Shown here piece after piece: positions 1 through 7,103 of a stretch of DNA of 31,395 bases. Position numbers and translations under genes: made by a program. The DNA lies in NCBI GenBank assembly GCA_905198475.1, contig CAJKCQ010000022.1, forward strand, positions 1-31,395, read 5' to 3'. Numbering within the stretch: the stretch's first letter is position 1; the number at the start of each line of letters is the position of its first letter. The notes under the pieces were generated by a model. That model worked only from the letters and a program-made list of their open reading frames with translations. It was not told the DNA's origin and searched no databases. This DNA is from an uncultured Sutterella sp. (GTDB taxonomy: Bacteria; Pseudomonadota; Gammaproteobacteria; Burkholderiales; Burkholderiaceae_F).

Positions 1-1077
1 CTCGACGCCGCCGCGCGCAGCGTCTTCGCGGAGGGGTACTTCGAGAGCGTCACCTATCGACTCGATCCGGGGCCCGAGGGCATGTCGTCCGTCGTCTTCG
101 AGCCGCGCGAGAAGGACTCCAACTGGTCGAGCGTGCGCTTCGGCGGGTCGCTCGAGACGGACTTCAACAGCGTCTCCACCTTCAACGTGCTCTTCGCGCA
201 CACCTGGCACCTGATGAACGCCTGGGGGGCGGAGTGGCGCAACGAGGTCCAGGTGGGCGAGTCGCAGCGCTTCCTCACGGAGTTCTATCAGCCGCTCGGG
301 CGCACGATGCCGTTCTTCGTCGAGCCGAGCATCTCCTACTCACGCGAGAACTACGACGCGTATGCCGGAAAGGTCGCCGTGGCGCGGTGGCGCAATTCGA
401 TCTTCGAGGCGAAGGTGCTCTTCGGCTGGGAGTTCGCGCGCCTGGGCTACGCGGGCGTCTCGGCGGGGTATCTCGCCTCGAGCACGCGTCAGCAGATCGG
501 CCTCGAGGAGCCGCCCTGGCGCGACAAGGAGGCGCCCTACGGGGGGGCGGAGCTCTTCCTAGACACGTTGGACAGCGTGAGCTTCCCGACGAAGGGATGG
601 CGCTTCTCGGCGAAGGGGAAGTTCACGAACATGGAGTCGGACGTCGAGGGCGACTCCTACGTGCTCGAACTCAACGCGCTCGTGCCCTGGAGCGTCGGGC
701 GCTGGACGGCTCTGGCCGAAGCGGAGCTGCAGCACGCCACCATCACGGGGATGTTCAAACTCGGAGGCGCAAGCCGCATGGTGGGCGCTCCCTATGGCCG
801 CTGGGCGGGTTCGCGCCTTGAGTACGGCCGCGTGCAGCTCTCGCGGAACATCTCCGACTGGATGCCCGTGGAGGCGCCCGTCTGGGCGGGCGTGCAGGGC
901 GAGCTCGGGCGCGCCTGGAACGACGTGGAGGCGGGCGACGGCGCGGACCGCGCCTGGCACAAGTCCCTGTCGTTCTACGTGGGTGTCGACAGCCTGATCG
1001 GCCCGATCATCTTCACCGTCGGGCGCACCGCGGGCGAGGGAACGGGCGTCTACTTCCGCTGGGGCTACCGGCAGTAG
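1..1077 (+). CDS. Patatin-like outer-membrane protein, C-terminal POTRA and barrel part (5' truncated by window edge)
   Basis: The reading frame is open from base 1 and ends in TAG. The first residues (LDAAARSVFAEGYFESVTYR) look like the end of a POTRA-type domain, and the rest is a beta-barrel of the BamA/surface-antigen superfamily. The signatures GAEWRNEVQVG, EFYQPLG with FFVEPS, and FPTKGW match the barrel of PlpD-like patatin proteins (type Vd secretion), where a lipase domain precedes POTRA and barrel. The lipase domain itself would lie upstream of the window and is not seen. The barrel should sit in the outer membrane. The C terminus is WGYRQ rather than the usual terminal Phe or Trp. 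TamA or another Omp85 protein is the main alternative. The family call is fairly sure; the patatin part is inferred. Confidence 0.75.
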   Translation, partial: LDAAARSVFAEGYFESVTYRLDPGPEGMSSVVFEPREKDSNWSSVRFGGSLETDFNSVSTFNVLFAHTWHLMNAWGAEWRNEVQVGESQRFLTEFYQPLGRTMPFFVEPSISYSRENYDAYAGKVAVARWRNSIFEAKVLFGWEFARLGYAGVSAGYLASSTRQQIGLEEPPWRDKEAPYGGAELFLDTLDSVSFPTKGWRFSAKGKFTNMESDVEGDSYVLELNALVPWSVGRWTALAEAELQHATITGMFKLGGASRMVGAPYGRWAGSRLEYGRVQLSRNISDWMPVEAPVWAGVQGELGRAWNDVEAGDGADRAWHKSLSFYVGVDSLIGPIIFTVGRTAGEGTGVYFRWGYRQ

Positions 1078-1099
1078 CGGGGGCGGGACGCAGAAACGA

Positions 1100-1136
1100 A
1101 GACGGCGCCCCGGGCCAGAGGCCGGAGGCGCCGTCT
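1100..1136. terminator. Stem-loop between convergent genes, possible bidirectional terminator
   Basis: A perfect 10-bp stem (AGACGGCGCC at 1100-1109 with GGCGCCGTCT at 1127-1136) encloses a smaller GGCC/GGCC stem. It lies between the barrel gene (+) and the DUF2721 gene (-). There is no T-run on the + side. On the - side the stem is followed by a short TTT, so it may end the leftward operon better than the rightward gene. Confidence 0.5.
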
Positions 1137-1165
1137 GAAGCCGCCCGGGAGGGGCGCGGGGAGAC

Positions 1166-1636
1166 TCAAGCCTCCTTCTTTTCAGGCGACGGGACGTTCG
1201 CAACGGCAAGTGAGAGCGCCTTGAGCGAGACGCTGATTTCACTCGAGAAGAAGAGCGCGGAGAGCACGATCAGGAGCGTGGCGGCCACGAGGATCACGCT
1301 TTCGAGCGCCGCGAGGTCCACGTCGAAGAAGCGGCTCCCGACGCTGACGGCGACGAGCAGCGCAGAGAGTAGCGCCGAGAGGGCGACCGAAAGCATGCCA
1401 CGGCGCAGCAGCGACGCGCGCATGTAGAGCAGGTCGATCTCCTCGTCGATCACGGTGAGCAGAGGCGAGACTTCCGACTCGAGCGTATGACGCTTCGCCA
1501 TGAGCTGACGGATGCGGTTCGTCGCGTGGTTGTAGCGGTTCGTCATGCAGATCATCAGGAGGCCGACGCCGGAGATGAGCGTGATCGGGCCGAGGGCGAG
1601 GGCGAGCGACTGGTTGAATTCAGTGACGGAGAGCAT
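1166..1636 (-). CDS. DUF2721 family membrane protein (copy 2)
   Basis: A protein of 156 residues with three hydrophobic stretches: about residues 10-31, 80-101 and 110-133. The first helix runs into a conserved basic segment (NRYNHATNRIRQL) that recalls the DUF2721 signature of a helix followed by R-x-x-R-x-R. No biochemical role is known for the family. It is the last gene of a leftward three-gene group and is a paralogue of the gene just upstream (1653-2108): both share PITxISGVGLM and RYNHxTxRxRQL. A strong ribosome binding site, GGAGGAGG, lies before the ATG, and the gap to the upstream stop is only 16 bases, so co-translation with the upstream copy is likely. Confidence 0.8.
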   Translation of the reverse strand: MLSVTEFNQSLALALGPITLISGVGLLMICMTNRYNHATNRIRQLMAKRHTLESEVSPLLTVIDEEIDLLYMRASLLRRGMLSVALSALLSALLVAVSVGSRFFDVDLAALESVILVAATLLIVLSALFFSSEISVSLKALSLAVANVPSPEKKEA

Positions 1637-1652
1637 TTCTCTTCCTCCTCCG

Positions 1653-2108
1653 TTAGTCGAGCGGCAGCGGGGACTTGCCCGGCAGGTGTTCGATCGCCAT
1701 GCGCAGCGCGTTGAGCGAGATGCGCACCTCGAGGCTGAAGTAGGCCGTCGAGGCGACGATCAGGGCAAGGGCGAGGGCGAGCCAGAGGGAGGACATGGTG
1801 ACGAAGTTGAGTCCCGAGAGGTGCGCGATCACGTTCGTCGCGAGGAGCAGCCCCGAGCAGACGTCCGAGAGCACGAGGCAGAGCATCGCGCGGCGCAGGT
1901 ACTTGGAGCGCCGGAAGATCAGGTGGATCTCGCGGTCGATGTCGGGTTCGTTCTCATAGTCGCCCGCCTCGCGCTGCTTGAGGAGCTGGCGGACGCGGTC
2001 GGTCGTGTGGTTGTAGCGCGCAACCATGCAGAGGAGCATGAGGCCGACGCCGGAGATCATCGTGATCGGCGTGAGCGAGTTGGCGAGCATGCTGGCGAAG
2101 AAGTCCAT
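1653..2108 (-). CDS. DUF2721 family membrane protein (copy 1)
   Basis: A protein of 151 residues with an N-terminal hydrophobic helix (about 8-29), the segment ARYNHTTDRVRQLLKQ, an acidic central stretch and two further helices (about 74-95 and 105-126). It aligns along its whole length with the following gene, so the pair arose by tandem duplication. The paralogues differ most in the loop after the first helix, which could mean that they form a hetero-oligomer or have split functions; this is inference. It starts 12 bases after the stop of the YbaK-type gene. Function is unknown; the family is membrane-embedded and often clustered with housekeeping genes. Confidence 0.8.
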   Translation of the reverse strand: MDFFASMLANSLTPITMISGVGLMLLCMVARYNHTTDRVRQLLKQREAGDYENEPDIDREIHLIFRRSKYLRRAMLCLVLSDVCSGLLLATNVIAHLSGLNFVTMSSLWLALALALIVASTAYFSLEVRISLNALRMAIEHLPGKSPLPLD

Positions 2109-2120
2109 CGCTGCCTCCCC

Positions 2121-2645
2121 TTACTTTTCGGCGGCGCCCGGAGCGGGCTCGGCGGCGGGGGCCTTCAGGAAGTCCGCGGTCTTCGGATGGACGATCCGGT
2201 GAAAGTCCTCGGTGTTGATGATGATCGAGACGTCACGGCCGCCCGCGTTGAACGCGAGCTCGTCGTAGCGCGTGAAGAGCGTCGGGTCGCAGATGAGCTC
2301 GAGCTCGGGGTGGAAGCTCACGGGGGGAACGGCGCCGAAGATGCAGCCGGTGAGCTCCATCACTTCGTCGGGCGAGGCGAGCGAGGCGCGGCGGCCGCCC
2401 ACGGCGGCGGCGAGCTTGGAGAGGTCGGCCTGCATGTCGGCGGGCAGCACGCCGAGGACGTGCTTCTTGACGCCGTTGCCCTTGACGGTGCAGCAGAGCG
2501 CCTTGGCGCCCTGACCGAGCTCGGTGCCGCGGATCTCCGCGACCGATTGGCTCGACTGGCCACAGGCGGGGTGGTGGACGACGCGGAAGCGCGCGCCGCC
2601 CTCGGTGAAGAGCGTCGTGAGGCGCTCGAGGACGTTGTCGATCAT
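2121..2645 (-). CDS. YbaK/EbsC-type aminoacyl-tRNA deacylase-like protein
   Basis: A protein of 174 residues of the YbaK/ProX fold, which hydrolyses mischarged aminoacyl-tRNA (for example Cys-tRNA-Pro or Ala-tRNA-Pro). Visible family marks are the GAKALCCTVKG strand around residues 46-56, VLPADMQADLSKLA, SPDEVMELTGC, then FGAVPPVSF and the closing FNAGGRDVSIIIN strand. The lysine of the GAKAL segment and the GxxPP loop line the active site in relatives. The C terminus is a low-complexity Ala/Pro tail, probably disordered. It is the first gene of the leftward group with the two DUF2721 genes. Which amino acid it clears cannot be read from the sequence. Confidence 0.82.
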   Translation of the reverse strand: MIDNVLERLTTLFTEGGARFRVVHHPACGQSSQSVAEIRGTELGQGAKALCCTVKGNGVKKHVLGVLPADMQADLSKLAAAVGGRRASLASPDEVMELTGCIFGAVPPVSFHPELELICDPTLFTRYDELAFNAGGRDVSIIINTEDFHRIVHPKTADFLKAPAAEPAPGAAEK

Positions 2646-2794
2646 GGTGGTGTCCGAGGGAAATTCTGAGGCGCGCCGTGGGATCAGGTGCGGCGGGGCC
2701 GCCTCTCGTGATTTTTAGCCGCGCTTAGAATACGCCGATTCCGCGGCGCGCAAGCGCCCGCACCGCATCTTGATGCTCAAAGGAGAAGACCTTC
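2646..2794. promoter_or_regulatory. Divergent intergenic region between the YbaK-type gene and ruvX
   Basis: The stretch around 2709-2740 is richer in A and T than its surroundings. A TAGAAT at 2726-2731 could be a rightward -10 box for ruvX, and TAAAAT (complement of 2711-2716) a leftward one for the YbaK-type gene. Neither has a clear -35 box at 16-18 bases. The ribosome binding site AAAGGAGAAG lies just before the ruvX ATG. Confidence 0.35.
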
Positions 2795-3211
2795 ATGCAG
2801 CAGCACCCCGAAGGCGTCGTGCTCGCCTTCGACTTCGGCCTCGCCCGGACGGGCGTCGCGGTCGGCAACACGCTCACGCGCTCCGCGCGGGCGCTCGCGA
2901 TCCTCGACGCCACCACGAACGACGCGCGCTGGCGCGGCGTCGCCGCGCTCGTCGAGGAGTGGCGTCCGGCCTTCCTCGTGGTCGGCGTTCCGCGCATGGG
3001 CGACGGCACGCCGTCGACTCTGACGGCGCGCTGCGAGCGCTTCGCGCGGCAGTTGGGCGGCCGCTTCCGCCTCAAGGTCTTCACGGTGGACGAGCGCTTC
3101 TCGTCGGTCGAGGTCGCGCAGGGGCGCGAGCACATCGACGACGAGGCCGCGCGCGTCATTCTCGAGCAGTTCTTTTCCGAGTCCGCCGCGGCGGACCACC
3201 CGCAGGAGTAA
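2795..3211 (+). CDS. ruvX: RuvX/YqgF family Holliday junction resolvase-like RNase H fold protein
   Basis: A protein of 138 residues, the normal size for the family. Motifs in order: the first acidic strand AFDFGLARTGVAVG (Asp13), VVGVPRMGDGTPS in place of the usual GLPLxMDGT, the VDERFSSVEV strand and the C-terminal DDEAARVILEQFF helix with its Asp pair. These acidic residues form the RNase H-like metal site. In E. coli the homologue YqgF is essential and acts in pre-16S rRNA 5' processing. The start is set by AAAGGAGAAG upstream. plsC follows after 7 bases, so the two are probably one transcript. Confidence 0.9.
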   Translation: MQQHPEGVVLAFDFGLARTGVAVGNTLTRSARALAILDATTNDARWRGVAALVEEWRPAFLVVGVPRMGDGTPSTLTARCERFARQLGGRFRLKVFTVDERFSSVEVAQGREHIDDEAARVILEQFFSESAAADHPQE

Positions 3212-3218
3212 AGCGGCC

Positions 3219-4070
3219 ATGCGCTACATCGTCGGGGGCGTGAGGTTCTTCATGCTCTTCTTACTCACCATCTTCATCTTCATCGCCGCATGCTGCGTGC
3301 TGCCGTGCCTCTCCCGGCGCGGGCGCGCCTGGCTGATCAAAAACCTCGCGCCCACGATTCCCTGGGTGCTCGGCGTGAAGGTCACCGTCAAGGGGCGCGT
3401 CCCCGATGCGGGCGCGGCTGCGGGCGTGCGCGCGGACGGTCCGGGCTACCTCGTCGCCGCGAACCACATCTCCTTCATGGACATCTTCATCCTCGACTCG
3501 ATCCTGCCGGTGCGCTTCATCGCGAAGAAGGAGATCGGCTCCTGGCCGGTCTTCGGCGCGATCTCGAACCACGTCGGCACGATCTACATCGACCGCTCGA
3601 GGAAGCGCGCGGTGCTCGAAGTCGCCGAAAGCATGGCCGCGGCGCTGCGTGAAGGCACGAACGTGCTCTTCTTCCCGGAGGGCACGACGGGGCCGGGCAC
3701 GCGGCTGCTGCCCTTCTACGCGAACCTCTTCGCCGCGGCCGAGCCCGCCGCCGCCGATCTTCTTCCCGTCACCGTGCGCTACACGCTCAAGGGCGAGACG
3801 AGCGACATTCCCTCCTACGCGAAGCTCACGCTTTGGGAGGTCCTGAAGCGCATCGTCTTCACGCCGGGGCTCGGCGCCGAGGTGACGATCCTTGATCCGA
3901 TCCCGACGGCGGGCCGCGAGCGGCGCGAACTCGCGCTTGAAGCCTCCCGCGTCATGTCGGGCGCCCTCGGCTGGCCCGACGCCACCGCCCTGAAGGAGCG
4001 CGAGCGCGAGGCGCGGCTTGAGGCCGCGGGCGTGCACCACGCCGAAGCCCCCAAGGCTCCCGCGCCCTGA
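3219..4070 (+). CDS. 1-acyl-sn-glycerol-3-phosphate acyltransferase (PlsC family, first copy)
   Basis: A protein of 283 residues that should transfer a fatty acyl chain to lysophosphatidic acid at the inner membrane. An N-terminal membrane helix covers about residues 9-31. The acyltransferase block I is N82-H83-x4-D88 (NHISFMDIF), followed by the TIYIDRSRK strand and block III FPEGTT at 152-157. The C-terminal 30 residues are a charged Ala/Glu/Pro tail beyond the usual domain. It follows ruvX in a probable operon. A second, shorter PlsC homologue lies at 25875-26588, and the two are too different to be recent duplicates. This one resembles the PlsC form with an NHxSxxD motif; the substrate could also be an ornithine or other lysolipid. 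Confidence 0.85.
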   Translation: MRYIVGGVRFFMLFLLTIFIFIAACCVLPCLSRRGRAWLIKNLAPTIPWVLGVKVTVKGRVPDAGAAAGVRADGPGYLVAANHISFMDIFILDSILPVRFIAKKEIGSWPVFGAISNHVGTIYIDRSRKRAVLEVAESMAAALREGTNVLFFPEGTTGPGTRLLPFYANLFAAAEPAAADLLPVTVRYTLKGETSDIPSYAKLTLWEVLKRIVFTPGLGAEVTILDPIPTAGRERRELALEASRVMSGALGWPDATALKEREREARLEAAGVHHAEAPKAPAP

Positions 4071-4093
4071 GCGCACCAGACGGCATTGGAATC

Positions 4094-4131
4094 CTGCGGC
4101 CGCCTCCGGTTCTTCGCCGGGGTGGCCGCAG
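4094..4131. terminator. Long hairpin between convergent plsC and apaH
   Basis: An 11-bp stem with one G-U pair (4094-4104 with 4121-4131) is topped by a second CCGG/CCGG stem. It sits between two converging genes and probably acts on both strands. Neither side has a strong T-run, so the terminator call is moderate. Confidence 0.5.
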
Positions 4132-4137
4132 ACGTAT

Positions 4138-4956
4138 TCAAAACCCCTTCGGCGTCGCCCAGCAGGGGCACTTTTCCGAAAAGACGCGGCGGTCCGAGAG
4201 CCGGATCGCGGTGAGTTCGCCTCCCCAGAGGCAGCCCGTGTCGATCGCCATCAGGTCCGGGCGGTTGATGAGCCCGAGCGTGGACCAGTGGCCGAAGCAG
4301 ATGGGCGTTTCGGCGAGGACCCGGCCGGGGAAGTCGAACCACGGCATGAGGTGCGCGGGCGCGCGTCCCGCACCCTCCTTCTGGTCGAAGTCGAGGTCTG
4401 CCGTACGGCGGTCCACGAACCGCATGCGCGTGAAGCAGTTGAGGGTGGCGCGCAGCCGGTCCTCGCCCGTGAGGTCGGGGCGCCACTGCGTGGGGCCGTA
4501 CATGTTCGCGAGGGCGTGCTTCCAGTCGGGGCCGGCGAGGAGCGCCTCGGCCTCGCGCGCGAGCGTGCGCGCGGTCGCGAGGTCCCAGAGCGGGTGGATG
4601 CCGGCGTGCGCGAAGGCCACGCCTTTGTGCTCGAGCATCAGGGGACGCGTGCGCACCCAGTCGATGAGTTCGTCGCGGTCGGGCGCGGCGAGGATGTCGC
4701 CGATCGTGTCGCGGCGGTGCATCGTGCCCGCGCCCGCGGCGACCGCCAGCAGATGCATGTCGTGGTTGCCGAGGATTGCCTCGGCCCGGTCGCCGAGGTT
4801 CTTCACGAAGCGAAGCGTCTCGAGCGACTGCGGTCCGCGGTTGACGAGGTCGCCCACGAAGATGAGGTGCGCGTCCGCGGGGAGCATTTCGAGGAGCCCC
4901 TCGAGACTTTCGAGACACCCCTGCAGATCTCCGATGGCGAAGACTTCGCGCGACAT
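4138..4956 (-). CDS. apaH: Bis(5'-nucleosyl)-tetraphosphatase, symmetrical
   Basis: A protein of 272 residues that cleaves diadenosine tetraphosphate into two ADP and, in E. coli, also removes Np4-type RNA caps. It has the calcineurin-like metal site in order: FAIGDLQGC near residue 10, FVGDLVNRGPQS near 33, LGNHDMHLL near 62 and FAHAGIHPLWD near 115. The length matches E. coli ApaH (about 280). It is transcribed alone, leftward, divergent from galU. In many Proteobacteria apaH sits beside ksgA and pdxA, but here those two are 25 kb away. Confidence 0.93.
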   Translation of the reverse strand: MSREVFAIGDLQGCLESLEGLLEMLPADAHLIFVGDLVNRGPQSLETLRFVKNLGDRAEAILGNHDMHLLAVAAGAGTMHRRDTIGDILAAPDRDELIDWVRTRPLMLEHKGVAFAHAGIHPLWDLATARTLAREAEALLAGPDWKHALANMYGPTQWRPDLTGEDRLRATLNCFTRMRFVDRRTADLDFDQKEGAGRAPAHLMPWFDFPGRVLAETPICFGHWSTLGLINRPDLMAIDTGCLWGGELTAIRLSDRRVFSEKCPCWATPKGF

Positions 4957-5101
4957 TGCCTTTTCCCCCTCGTTTCAAGCTTGATGCGGCCGGCTTGGGC
5001 GCGCTAAGCTCACGCGCGCCCGCTCAATCCGGCCCGGGGCATTCTATAAGGCCCGGGCCGCGGCCGGCCCCCGTGAGACACCCATCAGAGACAGAGATTT
5101 C
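4957..5101. promoter_or_regulatory. Divergent apaH/galU promoter region
   Basis: TATAAG at 5045-5050 is a five-of-six match to a rightward -10 box for galU, about 50 bases before its ATG. No convincing -35 box stands 16-18 bases upstream. The galU ribosome binding site is weak (GAGACAGAG). No leftward promoter for apaH is obvious. Confidence 0.4.
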
Positions 5102-5941
5102 ATGAAGCCCGTTCGCAAAGTCGTCTTCCCGGTCAATGGTCTCGGCACCCGCTTCCTGCCCGCCACCAAGGCGATGCCCAAGGAGATGCTGCCGATCGTC
5201 GACAAGCCCCTCATTCAGTACGCTCTCGAAGAAGCCGCCGCCGCCGGCGTGACCGAGATGATCTTCGTCACGGGCCGCAACAAGCGCGCGATCGAGGACC
5301 ACTTCGACACCTACGCCGAACTTGAGCGCGAGCTCGAGATGAAGGGCAAGGCCGAACTCCTCGAGATCGTCCGCTCGATCGTTCCGCCCGGCGTGCGCTG
5401 CATCTACATCCGCCAGCCCCAGCCCCTCGGTCTCGGCCACGCCGTGCTCTGCGCGCGTCCCGTCGTGGAGGACTCGCCCTTTGCGGTGATCCTCGCCGAC
5501 GACCTGATCGACGCGAAGCGCTCGACCGTCTCGCAGCTCATCGAGGCGCGCACCAAGCAGGGCGGCGGTTCGGTCGTTGCCGTGCAGGACGTCGCCCCCG
5601 AGGACACGAAGAAGTACGGCATCGTGAGCGTGGACGACCAGACGCAGAACACCTCGCGCCTGCGCGGCATCGTCGAGAAGCCCGACCCGAGCGTCGCGCC
5701 CTCGCGCCTCGCCGTGATCGGCCGCTACGTCTTCGAGCCGGAGATCTTCGACCACCTCGCGCAGCTCCATCCGGGCGTGGGCGGTGAAATCCAGCTCACC
5801 GACGGCATCGCCTCGCTCCTGCAGGAGCAGCCCGCCTACGCGCACCGCTTCGAAGGCACGCGCTTCGACTGCGGCAGCAAGCAGGGGTTCCTCGACGCGA
5901 CGGTGCACTTCGCCCGCAAGCGCGGCTTCAAGATCAACTGA
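5102..5941 (+). CDS. galU: UTP-glucose-1-phosphate uridylyltransferase
   Basis: A protein of 279 residues that makes UDP-glucose from glucose 1-phosphate and UTP, the donor for LPS core and other surface glycans. It carries the nucleotidyltransferase signature GLGTRFLPATKAMPKEMLP near residues 13-31, KPLIQYALEEA, the QPLGLGHAV loop, LADDLID with the metal-binding Asp, and the closing TRFDCGSKQGFL. The residue before GLGTR is Asn, where I expect Ala or Gly in this family; the rest of the loop is intact. It is a single gene ended by a strong terminator. It supplies the LPS cluster that follows, and the glucose 1-phosphate could come from the algC product. Confidence 0.94.
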   Translation: MKPVRKVVFPVNGLGTRFLPATKAMPKEMLPIVDKPLIQYALEEAAAAGVTEMIFVTGRNKRAIEDHFDTYAELERELEMKGKAELLEIVRSIVPPGVRCIYIRQPQPLGLGHAVLCARPVVEDSPFAVILADDLIDAKRSTVSQLIEARTKQGGGSVVAVQDVAPEDTKKYGIVSVDDQTQNTSRLRGIVEKPDPSVAPSRLAVIGRYVFEPEIFDHLAQLHPGVGGEIQLTDGIASLLQEQPAYAHRFEGTRFDCGSKQGFLDATVHFARKRGFKIN

Positions 5942-5971
5942 CCGGAAGCACCTTCAGACCGCTGAAGGCGA

Positions 5972-6013
5972 AAAACGCCTCCCGCAGGACCAAGTCGTCC
6001 CGGGAGGCGTTTT
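5972..6013. terminator. Bidirectional rho-independent terminator between galU and rfaE2
   Basis: A perfect 13-bp stem (AAAACGCCTCCCG at 5972-5984 with CGGGAGGCGTTTT at 6001-6013) ends in T-runs on both strands, so it can stop galU from the left and the heptose operon from the right. Confidence 0.92.
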
Positions 6014-6036
6014 CATTGGGTGGGGTCCGCGGGTGG

Positions 6037-6534
6037 TCAGCCCTGCGCGCGGACCTTCCGCAGGAGCGCCGTCGTGGAGCGCTCGTGCTCGAAGGTGATC
6101 GTCACGCACTTTCCGCCCCAGGTCGCGGCGAGCTTCGCCTCGGGGAGGTCTTCGGGGCGGTAGTCGCCGCCCTTCACGTAGATCTCGGGCCGCGCGAGTT
6201 CGAGGGGCTTCAGGGGGACCTTTTCGGGGAAGACCACCACAAGGCTCACCGACTCCAGGGCGGCGAGCACGGCGGCGCGGTCCGCCTCCGTGTTGATCGG
6301 CCGGTCGTCGCCCTTGCCGAGCATCCGCACGGAGGCGTCGGAGTTGACGGCGACGACGAGCGAGGCGCCGAGCGCCCGCGCCTGCGCGAGGTAGGTGACG
6401 TGGCCGCGGTGGAGGATGTCGAAGACGCCGTTGGTGAAGACGACGGGCTTCGGGAGCTCGGCGGCGCGCCGCGCGAGCTCCTCCATCGGGACGATCTTGT
6501 GTTCAAAGGCCGGAGGCGGGCAGCGGGTGCTCAT
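6037..6534 (-). CDS. rfaE2: D-glycero-beta-D-manno-heptose 1-phosphate adenylyltransferase
   Basis: The last enzyme before epimerisation in ADP-heptose synthesis: it joins AMP from ATP to heptose 1-phosphate. The 165-residue protein has the cytidylyltransferase-fold marks TNGVFDILHRGHVTYL (HxGH), VNSDASVRMLGKG, VKGGDYRPEDLPE and the ERSTTALL loop. It corresponds to the C-terminal half of E. coli HldE; here that half is a separate gene. I start it at 6534 because this ATG overlaps the gmhB stop as ATGA; a longer in-frame reading to 6564 would intrude into gmhB. It is the last gene of the four-gene heptose operon. Confidence 0.92.
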   Translation of the reverse strand: MSTRCPPPAFEHKIVPMEELARRAAELPKPVVFTNGVFDILHRGHVTYLAQARALGASLVVAVNSDASVRMLGKGDDRPINTEADRAAVLAALESVSLVVVFPEKVPLKPLELARPEIYVKGGDYRPEDLPEAKLAATWGGKCVTITFEHERSTTALLRKVRAQG

Positions 6535-7103
6535 GAGGCGTCCTTGGCAAAGTTGGCGAACCACCCGGAGCGCACCGCCGAGAGGAGGTCGCGTGCCGTG
6601 CGGGTCGCGTCGGGCGAGAGGGCGGGTTCGGCGCGCCCGTCCGTCCCGAGGAGCACCCGTTCGGGGAGCCCCGCGAGCCGTCCGGCCGTGCAGTCGCCCG
6701 GCTTGTCGCCGAAGAGAATGGAGCGGGAGAGGTCGATTCCGAGCGCCTCGGCCGCGGCGAGGATCATGCCGGGCTTGGGCTTCCTGCAGCCGCAGTCGAT
6801 GCGGTAGCGCCCGAGGGCCTTCTCCGGATGGTGGGGACAGAAGCGTACGTCCGCGATGGGCGCCCCCGCGCTGGCGAAGGCGTCCTTCATCCAGTCGGTG
6901 AGGGCGAGGAAGTCCGCTTCCGTGTAGTACCCCCGGCCGATGCCGGACTGGTTCGTCACGACGACGAGGGCGAAGCCCGCGTCGGCGAGGATCCGGGCGC
7001 CATCAAGGACGCCCGGGATCCAGTCGAAGTGCTCCCGTTCGTGGACGTAGGCGTGGTCCATGTTGATCACGCCGTCGCGGTCGAGAAAGGCGGCGCGGCG
7101 CAT
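6531..7103 (-). CDS. gmhB: D-glycero-beta-D-manno-heptose 1,7-bisphosphate 7-phosphatase
   Basis: A protein of 190 residues of the HAD superfamily that removes the 7-phosphate before adenylylation. The nucleophile motif is FLDRDGVIN (Asp8, Asp10), the second motif is VVTNQSGIGRG, and the zinc loop is CPHHP followed by CGC about a dozen residues later. FGDKPGDC gives the last Asp site. Its ATG overlaps the hldD stop (TGATG) and its stop overlaps the rfaE2 start, so translation is coupled on both sides. In Burkholderiales that I know, gmhB usually sits between glyS and plsC. At that place in this window (25779-25874) it is absent. Confidence 0.93.
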   Translation of the reverse strand: MRRAAFLDRDGVINMDHAYVHEREHFDWIPGVLDGARILADAGFALVVVTNQSGIGRGYYTEADFLALTDWMKDAFASAGAPIADVRFCPHHPEKALGRYRIDCGCRKPKPGMILAAAEALGIDLSRSILFGDKPGDCTAGRLAGLPERVLLGTDGRAEPALSPDATRTARDLLSAVRSGWFANFAKDAS

